A DNA stretch of 64,000 bases from NCBI GenBank assembly GCA_001464615.1, contig LNFI01000008.1:186001-250000 (forward strand), written 5' to 3'. This document shows positions 31,793 through 44,618 of the stretch, piece after piece. Origin of the DNA: Sphingomonadales bacterium Ga0077557 (GTDB lineage: Bacteria > Pseudomonadota > Alphaproteobacteria > Sphingomonadales > Sphingomonadaceae). Within the stretch, counting starts at the first letter, position 1, and every line of letters begins with the position of its first letter. The position numbers were made by a program, and so were the translations under genes. A model generated the notes under the pieces. That model searched no databases and had not been told where the DNA came from. It worked only from the letters and a program-made list of their open reading frames with translations.

Positions 31793-31811
31793 AGCGTTGG
31801 CCGGCCGGCAA

Positions 31812-32390
31812 TCAAGCCGATCGGTAGCGCCAGAGCAAAAGTGGCCGGGCCAGCGCAAGTCCGGCGATGAATCCGCCAATATGAGCGCCCACCGCCACCG
31901 GCTGAAGCCCGCCACCCGAGGCAAAGCCGATCAGCAACTGGATAACGATCCAAGCCGCCGCCAACCAGACGACGCGCACCACGCGCGAGGGGATTGGCCC
32001 GATTGCAGGTACGGGCCGCTCGGCAAACAGCATCGCATAAGCGGCCAGGATCGCTGAAATCGCGCCGCTCGCCCCGATCATCGGTGCTGCCGACATCGGT
32101 CCGAACGCCCAATGCCCCGCTGCACCTGCATAGGCGCCGACGACATAAAGCAAGACCGTGCCCGCCGCGCCAAGCGCCCGCTCAAGCAGCCGTCCGCAAT
32201 ACACCAGCATCACCATATTGAGCGCGAGATGCAGAAAGCCGCCATGCACCAATGTTGCGGTCAGCGGCGTCAGCCAGAACGGCAGCAGGATGATGCCCTG
32301 CGGTGCGACCAGATCTACCGATAGGCTCGCCGGAATAAACCCCGCCCCAATCGCGGCATAGCCCTCAATGCCAAGCACCGTGATCAACAC
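31812..32390 (-). CDS. rhomboid family intramembrane serine protease; true start may be upstream
   Basis: HGGFLHLALNMVML, GASGAISAILAAY, AHIGGFIAGL. Confidence 0.88.
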   Translation of the reverse strand: MLITVLGIEGYAAIGAGFIPASLSVDLVAPQGIILLPFWLTPLTATLVHGGFLHLALNMVMLVYCGRLLERALGAAGTVLLYVVGAYAGAAGHWAFGPMSAAPMIGASGAISAILAAYAMLFAERPVPAIGPIPSRVVRVVWLAAAWIVIQLLIGFASGGGLQPVAVGAHIGGFIAGLALARPLLLWRYRSA

Positions 32391-32455
32391 CGAAACGGCG
32401 ATCGTCAGCCCGGCAATGATGATGGTTGCGGGAGTCTCGTCAAGCGCTGAGCGTC

Positions 32456-32932
32456 TCAGATGAATTCCACCTTTGAAACAAGGTAATAACGATCGCCCGA
32501 CGGCACCGTCACCTCAACTTCATCGTCAACTTTGCGACCAATCAGCGCGCGACCAAGCGGCGAATTGTAAGAAATACGCCCGACATTGGCGTCCGCCTCG
32601 GTTTGCCCGACGATCTGGTATCTGATGGGTTTGTCGTCCTCGTCCATCAGGGTAACCGTTGCGCCAAACACCACCTTGTCGCCCGACATTTCCTTCGGAT
32701 CGATGATCTGGGCGCGCGACAATTTATCCTCGATATCGCTGATCGAGGCCTCGATCTGGCCCTGCCGTTCCTTGGCGGCGTGATATTCGGCGTTTTCGGA
32801 CAGATCGCCATGCGCACGCGCTTCCTCGATCGCGTCAACGATGAGCGGACGTTCGGCCTTGAGCCGCTTCAGTTCTTTGGAAAGCTTATCATAGCCTTCC
32901 TGCAGCATCGGCATCTTGTCTACCGTCGCCAT
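32456..32932 (-). CDS. greA: transcription elongation factor GreA
   Basis: [59 protein letters not shown]. Confidence 0.96.
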   Translation of the reverse strand: MATVDKMPMLQEGYDKLSKELKRLKAERPLIVDAIEEARAHGDLSENAEYHAAKERQGQIEASISDIEDKLSRAQIIDPKEMSGDKVVFGATVTLMDEDDKPIRYQIVGQTEADANVGRISYNSPLGRALIGRKVDDEVEVTVPSGDRYYLVSKVEFI

Positions 32933-33010
32933 TGATCGCGTCCTTCGTAAAAATCCCTGTTCCCGCGCAGACCCACAGGGTCCGCCCGCACGCATTTATC
33001 AATGTCGGGG

Positions 33011-36000
33011 TCAACTATGCGAATGGGAATAATAGGATTGCAATGGACGTACTTCAAGGCTTTGCGTTGAAAGTGCTGCAATTGCCTTCGCCGCCTCCAC
33101 ACTGGCCGAGGCTGTCGTGAAATATGGGATCTTCTGTGCCAGGGCGCAGGCGCGGATTGGTTGCGAGTCCTTCAACGATTGCCAGCCTTCGGTGGTGTTG
33201 AAGATTAGCGCGACATCGCCATCCTTAATCCGGTCAACAATATGCGGTCTGCCCTGCGCAACCTTGTTCACGCGCTCAACGGGCACGCCGTGGCTGATCA
33301 GGAAATCGGCCGTGCCGCCCGTCGCGACGATACCAAAGCCCTGCTCGACCAAGGTGCGGGCGGCCGGAAGGATAACCGCCTTGTCGCTGTCCTTCACACT
33401 GACAAAGGCCGTGCCCGCGCGCGGCAGGATTGTCCCCGCCCCCAGCTCCGCCTTGGCGAAGGCGAGCGTAAAATCGGGATCGATTCCCATGACTTCGCCG
33501 GTACTCTTCATTTCCGGTGAGAGCACAGGATCGACGCCGGGGAAGCGCGCAAAGGGAAAAACCGCCTCTTTCACCGCATAATAATCGATATGGCGATCAA
33601 CCGCTGGCAGATCTGCAAGCTTTTCACCCGCCATCACGCGCGCTGCAATCTTGGCGATAGGCGCGCCGATCGCCTTGGCGACGAACGGGACCGTCCGGCT
33701 GGCGCGGGGATTGACCTCGATCAGGTAAACCAGCGATTCTTCAGTGCCGTCCTCCCGGACGCTGGCTTTCACCGCGAACTGGATGTTCATCAGCCCTTTG
33801 ACGGAGAGTGCCCCGCCCAACACCGTCGTCTGCCGCTCGATCTCAGCGATGACATCTGCCGACAGGGAATAGGGCGGGATCGAGCAGGCGCTGTCGCCCG
33901 AATGGACGCCCGCTTCCTCGATATGCTGGAGCACGCCCGCGACGCACACATCCGTGCCGTCGCAGATCGCATCGACATCGACTTCGATCGCGTCGCGCAA
34001 ATATTGGTCGATCAGGACGGGCGAGTCGCCCGACACGCGGACCGCCGTCTGGATGTAATTGTCGAGCTGGTCGGGCCCGTCGACGATCTCCATCGCGCGG
34101 CCACCCAGCACATAACTGGGCCGCATCAACACCGGATAACCGATCCGCTGCGCCACCGCGATCGCCTCGTCACGGCTGCGCGCGATGCCATTGGCGGGTT
34201 GGCGCAGGCCGAGCTTGGTGATCAGCGCGGCGAAGCGCTCGCGATCCTCAGCGAGGTCGATCGCATCGGGGCTAGTGCCGAGGATCGGGATACCGGCATC
34301 CTCGAGCGCCTTGGCGAGATTGAGCGGAGTTTGGCCACCAAACTGGACGATAACGCCCACCAGCGTGCCATTCTGCTGCTCGATATGCAGGATTTCGAGC
34401 ACGTCTTCGGCCGTGAGCGGCTCAAAATAGAGCCGGTCGGAGGTGTCATAGTCGGTGCTCACCGTCTCCGGGTTGCAGTTGACCATGATCGTCTCATACC
34501 CCGCATCGTGCAGCGCGAAGCAGGCGTGGCAGCAGCAATAATCAAACTCGATGCCCTGCCCGATCCGGTTCGGCCCGCCGCCCAGGATCACGATTTTTCG
34601 CGCGTTGGTCGGTTGGCTCTCGCATTCGGGCTCGCCGAAGCTGGGGGCTTCATAGGTCGAGTACATATACGGCGTCTTCGCATCGAACTCAGCGGCACAG
34701 GTGTCGATCCGCTTGAACACCGGGCGCACGCCGAGCTTGTGGCGCAGCGAGCGGACTTCGCTTTCGGTGACGCCACCCGCCATCGCCTTCGCGACCTGAC
34801 CGATAAGGCCCGAACTACGCGCCATTGTCTCAGACCCCGCGCGCATATTGACTGACTTAAGCGCGAGATAGGCCAGCCGCTTGTCGGAAAAGCCCATCGA
34901 CTTTAGGCGGCGCATCCCCGCCGCATCGCGCGGCAGGCCGTTCGTGGAGACCTCTTCCTCCGCCGCAACGATTTCGGCGATGCGCTCCAGGAACCAGGGG
35001 TCGTATTTGGCGATGGCATGGACCTCGGCGACGGTGAAGCCTTCGCGCAGCGCTTGGGCTGCGACGAGCAACCGATCAGGCGTCGGGCGTGCCAGTTCGG
35101 CCTCGATGTCAGCGCGCGGTGCGCCGACCAACGCGTCGATCTGGTTGAAGCCGCTCAAGCCGGTTTCGAGCCCGCGCAGGGCCTTTTGCATTGATTCATG
35201 GATGTTGCGGCCAATCGCCATCACCTCGCCGACCGATTTCATCGCGGTGTTAAGGAGCGGCTCGGCACCCTTGAACTTCTCGAACGCGAAGCGCGGAATC
35301 TTGGTGACGACATAGTCGATGGTCGGTTCGAACGACGCGGGCGTGGCGCCGGTGATGTCGTTCATGATCTCGTCGAGCGTGTACCCCACCGCCAGCTTCG
35401 CCGCGACCTTGGCGATGGGGAAGCCGGTCGCCTTCGACGCCAGCGCTGAGGAGCGCGATACGCGCGGGTTCATCTCGATGACGATCAGCCGGCCATCGGC
35501 GGGGTTGACCGCGAACTGCACGTTCGATCCGCCCGTCTCGACGCCGATCTCGCGCAGGCACGCGATGCTCGCGTTGCGCATGATCTGATATTCCTTGTCG
35601 GTCAGCGTCAGCGCGGGCGCGACGGTGATCGAATCGCCAGTGTGGACGCCCATCGGATCGATATTCTCGATAGAGCAGATGATGATGGCGTTATCGGCGC
35701 GGTCGCGCACCACCTCCATCTCATATTCCTTCCAGCCGAGCAGCGATTCCTCGATCAGCACCTCGGTGGTGGGCGACGCATCGAGTCCGGAGCGGACGAT
35801 GACCTCGAACTCCTCGCGATTATAGGCGATGCCGCCGCCGGTGCCGCCCATGGTGAAGCTCGGGCGGATGATGGAGGGTAGCCCGGTGCGTTCGAGCACG
35901 GCGAGCGCCTCGTCGAGCGTATGCGCGATGCCGGAGCGCGCGGATTCGAGGCCGATCTTGGTCATCGCGTCGCGGAATTTCTGGCGGTCCTCGGCCTTGT

Positions 36001-36370
36001 CGATCGCTTCGGCATCCGCGCCGATCATCTCGACGCCGAATTCCGCCAGCGTGCCGTCGTTGAACAAAGCGAGCGCGGTGTTGAGCGCGGTCTGCCCACC
36101 CATCGTGGGGAGCACTGCATCGGGCCGCTCCTTGATGATGATTTTCCGCACGATCTCGGGCGTGATCGGCTCGACATAGGTGGCGTCCGCCAGCTCGGGA
36201 TCGGTCATGATCGTGGCGGGATTCGAATTGACGAGGATGATCCGGTAGCCATCCTCCTTCAACGCCTTGATCGCCTGCGTGCCGGAGTAATCAAACTCGC
36301 ACGCCTGGCCGATGACAATGGGCCCCGCGCCGATGACGAGGATGGAGGAGATGTCGGTGCGCTTAGGCAT
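33011..36370 (-). CDS. carB: carbamoyl-phosphate synthase large subunit
   Basis: [57 protein letters not shown]; two ATP-grasp halves; start trimmed from 36529. Confidence 0.97.
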   Translation of the reverse strand: MPKRTDISSILVIGAGPIVIGQACEFDYSGTQAIKALKEDGYRIILVNSNPATIMTDPELADATYVEPITPEIVRKIIIKERPDAVLPTMGGQTALNTALALFNDGTLAEFGVEMIGADAEAIDKAEDRQKFRDAMTKIGLESARSGIAHTLDEALAVLERTGLPSIIRPSFTMGGTGGGIAYNREEFEVIVRSGLDASPTTEVLIEESLLGWKEYEMEVVRDRADNAIIICSIENIDPMGVHTGDSITVAPALTLTDKEYQIMRNASIACLREIGVETGGSNVQFAVNPADGRLIVIEMNPRVSRSSALASKATGFPIAKVAAKLAVGYTLDEIMNDITGATPASFEPTIDYVVTKIPRFAFEKFKGAEPLLNTAMKSVGEVMAIGRNIHESMQKALRGLETGLSGFNQIDALVGAPRADIEAELARPTPDRLLVAAQALREGFTVAEVHAIAKYDPWFLERIAEIVAAEEEVSTNGLPRDAAGMRRLKSMGFSDKRLAYLALKSVNMRAGSETMARSSGLIGQVAKAMAGGVTESEVRSLRHKLGVRPVFKRIDTCAAEFDAKTPYMYSTYEAPSFGEPECESQPTNARKIVILGGGPNRIGQGIEFDYCCCHACFALHDAGYETIMVNCNPETVSTDYDTSDRLYFEPLTAEDVLEILHIEQQNGTLVGVIVQFGGQTPLNLAKALEDAGIPILGTSPDAIDLAEDRERFAALITKLGLRQPANGIARSRDEAIAVAQRIGYPVLMRPSYVLGGRAMEIVDGPDQLDNYIQTAVRVSGDSPVLIDQYLRDAIEVDVDAICDGTDVCVAGVLQHIEEAGVHSGDSACSIPPYSLSADVIAEIERQTTVLGGALSVKGLMNIQFAVKASVREDGTEESLVYLIEVNPRASRTVPFVAKAIGAPIAKIAARVMAGEKLADLPAVDRHIDYYAVKEAVFPFARFPGVDPVLSPEMKSTGEVMGIDPDFTLAFAKAELGAGTILPRAGTAFVSVKDSDKAVILPAARTLVEQGFGIVATGGTADFLISHGVPVERVNKVAQGRPHIVDRIKDGDVALIFNTTEGWQSLKDSQPIRACALAQKIPYFTTASASVEAAKAIAALSTQSLEVRPLQSYYSHSHS

Positions 36371-36419
36371 TGACGGCAATGCTTTCATTGAATACATTGA
36401 TTGCAAAAGGAGATCGGCT

Positions 36420-36809
36420 TTGGCGACGCTTACGGTCCGCAATATCCCCGACGAGGCCAAGCATCGTTTCCGCCAGGTGGCGGCGGCGCATGGCAGGTCG
36501 ATGGAGGAGCATCTCCGCACGCTGGTCATCGAGGCTGATTTCGGCGACGCTCGCGTAAGCCATGTTGCCGAAGCAGCACCGACATTTGGTCATCAGCCAT
36601 CCGGAGAGGAAATTGTGCGCGCGTTGATCGAGGCGGCAAATGGTAAAGGTGACGACCTGTTCGACGGCGTGCTCGACCGCCGGAAATATGCCGACATCCG
36701 ATATCTGACCGCTAAGGATGCGATGGCCGAATTGCGTCGGCTCGCGAACGGGGCAAGCCTGGACTTGCCACCGCGCCTGAATCCGACCCTCGAGGCGCCG
36801 GACTTTTGA
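36420..36809 (+). CDS. FitA/VapB-like antitoxin (probable TTG start)
   Basis: [36 protein letters not shown] ribbon-helix-helix; AGGAG about 8 nt before TTG 36420. Confidence 0.82.
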   Translation: MATLTVRNIPDEAKHRFRQVAAAHGRSMEEHLRTLVIEADFGDARVSHVAEAAPTFGHQPSGEEIVRALIEAANGKGDDLFDGVLDRRKYADIRYLTAKDAMAELRRLANGASLDLPPRLNPTLEAPDF

Positions 36810-37219
36810 TCCTTGTCGACACCAACGTCTGGAGCGAACTGACCAAGCCAGCCGGCGACCCTGCCGTGCTGGCTTGGTTAGAAGCCCATGACGATGACCT
36901 GGCGCTGTCGGTGCTGGTGGTAGCGGAAATCCAGTACGGTATCGCGCTGCCAGCGGCGGCGCGGAAGCGCCCGTTTCTCGAACCATGGCTGGAGGGATTG
37001 CGTAGCCGCTATTATCACCACACGCTGCCGTTCGGGGATGACGACGCTGATTGCTACGGCCGGATCGCAGCCCACCCGCAAGTGAAAGCGCGCCAGCCGC
37101 AAGTGATCGACATGCTGATCGCGGCGCAGGCGCAATATCGGTCGATTCCGGTTGCCACGCGGAACGTGAGGGATTTTGAATGGACCGGGGTTGAGCTGAT
37201 CGATCCCTGGGCCACTTAG
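36806..37219 (+). CDS. FitB/VapC-like PIN domain toxin
   Basis: [52 protein letters not shown]; 4-nt overlap with antitoxin. Confidence 0.92.
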   Translation: MILVDTNVWSELTKPAGDPAVLAWLEAHDDDLALSVLVVAEIQYGIALPAAARKRPFLEPWLEGLRSRYYHHTLPFGDDDADCYGRIAAHPQVKARQPQVIDMLIAAQAQYRSIPVATRNVRDFEWTGVELIDPWAT

Positions 37220-37245
37220 GGCACGCCAAAAGCGCAAGAGCGCGC

Positions 37246-37286
37246 TCCCCCTCACCCCAACCCTCTCCCCGCCGGGAAGAGGGAGC
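37246..37286. repeat. pyrimidine-rich dispersed repeat with hairpin
   Basis: tccccctcaccccaaccctctccccgccgggaagagggag; ccctct/agaggg stem. Confidence 0.6.
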
Positions 37287-37315
37287 CGCGCCGTCGCTGA
37301 CGATCGGTAGAACTG

Positions 37316-37759
37316 TCATGGCGTCAACCGCGCCACCAGCGCCAGCACAGCGAGCACCGCCACGCCCCAGCGAAGCCAGCGCACGCCACCCCGCGCACCG
37401 AGCGGATCAACCGGCATGACGCGCGAGCGGCGAACAGATGAATCGTGCGTAGGCGGGAAGGCACCCAGTCCCGTGCCGCCTCGAGGATCGATTGCGAGGA
37501 TGTTCTCCCCGCCATGATGCCCCGGCAGAGGGACGGCGGTGGCCAAGCCCGGACGATAGGTGACGTCGCCAGATCCGGGTGTCGCCACCAGGCGCAGTAC
37601 CCCTTCGGCTTCAATCGGCCCACCCAGCGCCGCTTCCCCGCCATCAATGCTGCGCAATAACTGCACCTGCGCCAAACGCGCCGTGGCAGTGGGCGCGCCA
37701 TGCCCAGCGGCAAGCGAGCGCGGCTGACCGGCCCTTAGTGGCGCGCTCGGCGCGGTCAC
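37316..37759 (-). CDS. hypothetical protein with C-terminal TM anchor
   Basis: WGVAVLAVLALVARL C-terminus; 4-nt overlap with carA stop. Confidence 0.55.
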   Translation of the reverse strand: MTAPSAPLRAGQPRSLAAGHGAPTATARLAQVQLLRSIDGGEAALGGPIEAEGVLRLVATPGSGDVTYRPGLATAVPLPGHHGGENILAIDPRGGTGLGAFPPTHDSSVRRSRVMPVDPLGARGGVRWLRWGVAVLAVLALVARLTP

Positions 37760-39015
37760 GCGGCACGCTCGCGGATCATCCCCACAAACCGCTCAAACAG
37801 ATACAAGCTGTCCTGCGGCCCCGGGCTAGCCTCGGGGTGGTACTGCACCGAGAACGCCCGCCCGTCTTCCAGCTCGATCCCTGCATTGCTGCCGTCGAAC
37901 AGCGACACGTGCGTTTCGCGCACGCCTGCGGGCAGCGAGTCCCGTTCCACCGCGAAGCCGTGGTTCATGCTGGTAATCTCGACCGCGCCGTCGCTCAGCC
38001 GCTTGACCGGGTGGTTGGCGCCGCGATGGCCCTGGAACATCTTGGTCGTCTGCCCGCCGACCGCGAGCGCGAGCAGCTGGTGGCCGAGGCAAATGCCGAA
38101 CAGCGGGAGTTTCGTGTCCAGCAGCTGGCGGATCACCGGCACGGCGTAGTCGCCGGTCGCGGCGGGGTCGCCGGGGCCGTTGGAGAGGAAGATGCCGTCG
38201 GGGGCGAGTGCCATCACCTGATCGAATGTTGCGGTCGCGGGGAGGACCGAGACGCGCGCGCCGGCGGCGACGAGGTTGCGGTAGATGTTGCGCTTGGCGC
38301 CGTAATCGATCGCGACGACATGGGGGCGGTGCGCTTGCCCTTCGACTGCGCTCAGGGCGAACGGCTGTAGTTGAAGACCCAGCCCCTCCCCGTTCGTGCT
38401 GAGCGAAGTCGAAGCACCGTCGCCATACCCCTGCCCCAGCCGCCACACGCCGCCTTCCCAGCCGAAATGCGTTTGCGTGGTGACATCGATGGCGAGGTCC
38501 ATGCCCTCGAGCCCCGGCCAGCCCTGCGCCTGGGCCAGCAGCGCGGGGATATCGAACTTGCCGTCCGCCGCATGCGCAATCACCCCGTTGGGTGCCCCGC
38601 CCGAGCGGATGCGGCGGGTGAGTGCGCGGGTGTCAATGCCCGACAGGCCGATGCGGTTATGCTTCTTCATCCACACATCCAGCGGCTCGACCGCGCGGAA
38701 ATTGCTAGGCGCGGTAACGTCTTCGCGCACGATCATGCCGAGCGCATGGGGATCGTCGGCCTCGATATCATCGGCATTGGCGCCGACATTGCCGATATGC
38801 GGAAAGGTAAAGGTGATGATCTGCCCGGCAAAACTCGGATCAGTCATGATCTCCTGATAGCCGGTCATCGCGGTGTGAAAGCAGACCTCGCCCACCGCCG
38901 CGCCCTCCGCGCCAAAGCCCCGCCCCCACGCGATTTCGCCATTGGCGAGCACCAGAACGCCGGTGGCTCCTTCAGGCGCAGCGCTGGACGCACGTAGGGG
39001 CTTGGCGTCGGCCAT
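37756..39015 (-). CDS. carA: carbamoyl-phosphate synthase small subunit
   Basis: TGYQEIMTDPSFAGQIITFTFPHIGN, LFGICLGHQLLALAVGG, SVQYHPEASPGPQDS; start trimmed from 39090. Confidence 0.96.
   Translation of the reverse strand: MADAKPLRASSAAPEGATGVLVLANGEIAWGRGFGAEGAAVGEVCFHTAMTGYQEIMTDPSFAGQIITFTFPHIGNVGANADDIEADDPHALGMIVREDVTAPSNFRAVEPLDVWMKKHNRIGLSGIDTRALTRRIRSGGAPNGVIAHAADGKFDIPALLAQAQGWPGLEGMDLAIDVTTQTHFGWEGGVWRLGQGYGDGASTSLSTNGEGLGLQLQPFALSAVEGQAHRPHVVAIDYGAKRNIYRNLVAAGARVSVLPATATFDQVMALAPDGIFLSNGPGDPAATGDYAVPVIRQLLDTKLPLFGICLGHQLLALAVGGQTTKMFQGHRGANHPVKRLSDGAVEITSMNHGFAVERDSLPAGVRETHVSLFDGSNAGIELEDGRAFSVQYHPEASPGPQDSLYLFERFVGMIRERAA
38336..38417. repeat. palindromic dispersed element inside the carA reading frame
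   Basis: gcccttcgactgcgctcagggcgaacgg ... ccgttcgtgctgagcgaagtcgaagcac; same family as 20829..20898. Confidence 0.85.
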
Positions 39016-39146
39016 GGGTGTGGGCGCTCCTGATAAAGCTGTCGATGTCGCTAAGGCACCGTCGCTAGAGACGCAGGACCGCAGCGTCAATCTGTTAAAA
39101 ATCGCCGGGTCGCGCTACGGGTAAAGATTACCGAAAAGGACCACAA

Positions 39147-39599
39147 ATGATTCGCGACGACATCAAGACCGCGCTCGTCACCGCCATGAAGGGCGGCGAC
39201 AAGGCGGGCACCGCTACGATCCGCCTCATCCAGTCAGCGATCAAAAACCGCGATATCGAGGCGCGCACCGGTAAGTCGCCGGATGACGATAATGTGCTGG
39301 TGGTCGAAGTGCTGCAGAAAATGGTCAAACAGCGCCGCGAATCGATCGACATGTATGTGAAGGGCGGTCGGCAGGAACTCGCCGATGCCGAGAGCGCCGA
39401 GATCGTGGTGATCGAGCAGTTCCTGCCGCAACAGATGACCGAGGCGGAAACCACCGCGGCGATCCTGGCGATCAAGGCAGAGCTGGGCGCCGACGGTATG
39501 AAGGACATGGGCCGGGTGATGGCCGAACTGAAAACGCGGCATGCGACCAGCCTCGACATGAGCAAAGCGAGCGGGCTGGTGAAGGCGGCGCTGAGCTGA
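39147..39599 (+). CDS. yqeY: GatB/YqeY domain protein
   Basis: MIRDDIKTALVTAMKGGDKAGTATIRLIQSAIKNRDIE; EQFLPQQMTEAE. Confidence 0.9.
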   Translation: MIRDDIKTALVTAMKGGDKAGTATIRLIQSAIKNRDIEARTGKSPDDDNVLVVEVLQKMVKQRRESIDMYVKGGRQELADAESAEIVVIEQFLPQQMTEAETTAAILAIKAELGADGMKDMGRVMAELKTRHATSLDMSKASGLVKAALS

Positions 39600-39600
39600 G

Positions 39601-41477
39601 GTGAGCCTTTCCGCCCAATTCCTTGACGAACTGCGCGCGCGGACCTTGCTGTCCGCGCTTGTCGGCAAGACGGTGAAGCTCACCAAGGCGGGGCGTGAGT
39701 TCAAAGGATGCTGCCCCTTCCACAATGAGAACACGCCAAGCTTCTACGTCAACGACGACAAGGCGTTTTATCACTGCTTCGGTTGTTCTGCCCACGGCGA
39801 CGCTATCCGCTGGATGACCGATCAGCGCGGGTTGCCTTTCATGGATGCGGTGAAGGAGCTGGCGCAGGCGGCGGGGATGGAATTGCCCGCGATGGACCCG
39901 CGCGCTGCCCAAAAAGCGGAAGCGGCCAAGGGGCTTTACGAGGCGATGGATGATGCCGCAGTCTGGTTCACCGAACAGCTGATGGGCATCGCCGGGGGCG
40001 AGGCGCGCAGCGTTCTGGAAAAGCGCGGGATCAAGGCGGAGACGGCGCAGGCGTTCGGCATGGGCTTTTCGCCCGATTCCCGGGGCAAACTGAAGGCGCA
40101 GCTAAAGGGCTATGGCGATTCGTTGCTGGTCGAGGCCGGGCTGCTGATCAAGGTCGATGAGAAGGAACCCTATGACCGGTTCCGGGGCCGGCTGATGATC
40201 CCGATCCGCGATCCACGTGGCCGGGTGATTGCCTTTGGCGGGCGGGTGATCGGGGATGGCGAACCAAAGTATCTGAATTCGCCCGACACGCCGCTCTTCG
40301 ACAAGGGGCGCACGCTCTATAATCTCGATCGGGCGGCGGCGGCGAGCCGCAAGACAAATCGGATCATCGTCGTCGAAGGCTATATGGACGTGATCGCGCT
40401 TGCCCAGGCCGGGTTTGGCGAGGCGGTCGCCCCGCTCGGCACGGCGCTGACTGAGGCGCAGCTCGAGCGGCTATGGCGGCTGTCCGATGTCCCGATCCTG
40501 TGCTTCGATGGCGATAGTGCTGGACAGAAGGCCGCACTTCGCGCCGCGCATCGCGCTTTGCCAATGCTCGCCCCAGGTCGGAGCCTGGCCTTTGCGACAC
40601 TCCCACCCGGTCAGGACCCTGATGATCTGGTCCGCGCCAAGGGGCCTGCCGCCTTCGAGGCGGTACTTGCCGAGACTCAGCCACTCGTCGAGCGGCTCTG
40701 GGCAAGCGAACTCGCCGCTGGCCCGCTCGGTACGCCCGAAGAGCGCGCTGGGCTGAAGCAACGTCTGAACGAGCTTGCCCAGACCATTGCCGATCCATCG
40801 GTAAAGCATGAATATCTCAGCGATTTCCGCCGCCGCTTCGATGCGCATTTTGCGCCGCCGCCGCGCGTATGGAATGCGCCGCGCCCTGCCAACACCCAAA
40901 AGGGCGGCAAATGGCGCCCTGCCCCACCCGCCGGTGGCGATCACCCACAAGCGCAGGGCGTAAAGGCGAGCGGCATCGATCCGGTGCTGGCCAAGGCCGT
41001 GCTTGCTGGACTGATCCGGCATCCAGCTGAAATAGCGCGGCATGTCGAGGTATTGGGATCGCTGCGATTCGCTGGCGGCGCACTGGGGAGACTCTTCGAA
41101 GCAGTGGTCGATGTCGCGATTGAAGATCAGGCGCTTGATAGCGAGCGACTGCGCACCATATTGGCAAATTCCGGATTTGATCAAATGGCGACAGATTTGC
41201 TCCGGGCAGATGCAACACCTTATTCCTTTACCCAGAAAATGGCGGCGCCCGGACGCGCAAGTGCCGATCTTGGCGAGGCAATTTCGATCCTGGTCGCGCG
41301 TCCCGAGGTGGATGGGGCGCTGGCCGATGCAACAGCGGCGCTGGCCATGCGTTTCTCTGAAGAGGCGTTTGAACGGCAAGTGGCGCTGGTGAAGGAACAA
41401 CAGGCGCTCGAAGCACGGCTTGCAAATCTGTGCCAAGCGAACGAAGACGCACGAACTCTTGATACTGAGGGCAGTTA

Positions 41478-41478
<1 letters not shown>
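39601..41478 (+). CDS. dnaG: DNA primase
   Basis: [33 protein letters not shown] zinc finger; [24 protein letters not shown] start. Confidence 0.97.
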
Positions 41479-43502
<2,024 letters not shown>

Positions 43503-43521
43503 AGCGGGCGGATCGGCATTA

Positions 43522-44475
43522 TCAGGCTGGATTGCACCACAGCTCGATCCGTTTTGCCGCCTTGTCGAAGGTTAGTTTTGAACATCGCGACAGCCCTGCG
43601 CGGGGGATGTTCAACCCGTATCGGGGCTGAGGTCCCTTTTTCGTGGCAGCGACGACAATTTCAGATGGGTCCTCGGTACCGTCAGGAATTGGGTCGCCGC
43701 GCCCGGCTGAATCGATCCGGTCACGGACGCGCACCGCAATCCGATCAAAGGACAAAGGCCCAAAAACAAAAGGTTGTGACAGCGTCATCAACCGCACCGG
43801 GCGCTTTACGCCAAGGAGGATGTCGATATCCCAGCTAGGCCCGCTCAACTGACCACCATAGGCCTTAGCAATCGCTGCCCCCGCCGCTGCTGACGCGACC
43901 GGATATTGCTCCGTAGCGTCCAGATCGAACGACACCGCCAGGCCGAAGGTCGCTCCCCGATAACCTGTGAAACTGGACGAGCTAATGTCGCCGAACAGCG
44001 GAAAATCGTGTCGCTGTGTCCGGGCATCATTGCCCCCGAACACCAAGGTAACGCGGGACTGCGGCAAGGCCCAGGGGCCGATCGTACCATCGCCCTCGAT
44101 CGGCGGCGCACCGGCAAACCAGAATGCTCTGCCCTTTTGGCGCACACCGTCGATGACAAAATCAAGCGGGCGGTTCCATCCCTTGAACTCGCGCCGCCCA
44201 GCGACGTTGAGGTTTCCCCTGCCCAGAAACGGCGCTGGCTTGATCTCGCGACGGGCGACATAATCCGGGTCAAGCAGCAACCGATCGGGTCCGCCAGACA
44301 AAACGCGAATGGCGGCGGGTGCCCCCTCTACCGTCGCGGTAACCACCTCGCCAGGGCGAACCGTGAGTTCAGGACCGGCTGCTGACTCGGCACTCGCTTG
44401 CTGCGCGGGAGACGCATTACCGCCAAGAATCAGTACGAAAAATACACAAAAGGCCGCGCTTTGCCGCAACTGCAT
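43522..44475 (-). CDS. secreted hypothetical protein
   Basis: N-terminal signal peptide, full-length ORF with coding-like composition; family not recognised. Confidence 0.55.
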   Translation of the reverse strand: MQLRQSAAFCVFFVLILGGNASPAQQASAESAAGPELTVRPGEVVTATVEGAPAAIRVLSGGPDRLLLDPDYVARREIKPAPFLGRGNLNVAGRREFKGWNRPLDFVIDGVRQKGRAFWFAGAPPIEGDGTIGPWALPQSRVTLVFGGNDARTQRHDFPLFGDISSSSFTGYRGATFGLAVSFDLDATEQYPVASAAAGAAIAKAYGGQLSGPSWDIDILLGVKRPVRLMTLSQPFVFGPLSFDRIAVRVRDRIDSAGRGDPIPDGTEDPSEIVVAATKKGPQPRYGLNIPRAGLSRCSKLTFDKAAKRIELWCNPA

Positions 44476-44618
44476 TGGTCTTGGTGCTCCCCATAACGAC
44501 CTGCCAGATCAAAAGAACCTAATCTGCCCAACATGAACGCTCGTGAAACAAGCGCCTGCCCAATGTTCGGCAGCTACATCCAAAATGGAGCAAATCCCTT
44601 GCGCTCAGGCGGCGCACG

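Noticed and set aside
33590-34855. 421-aa plus-strand ORF
   Set aside because: Antisense shadow of carB with no recognisable domain.
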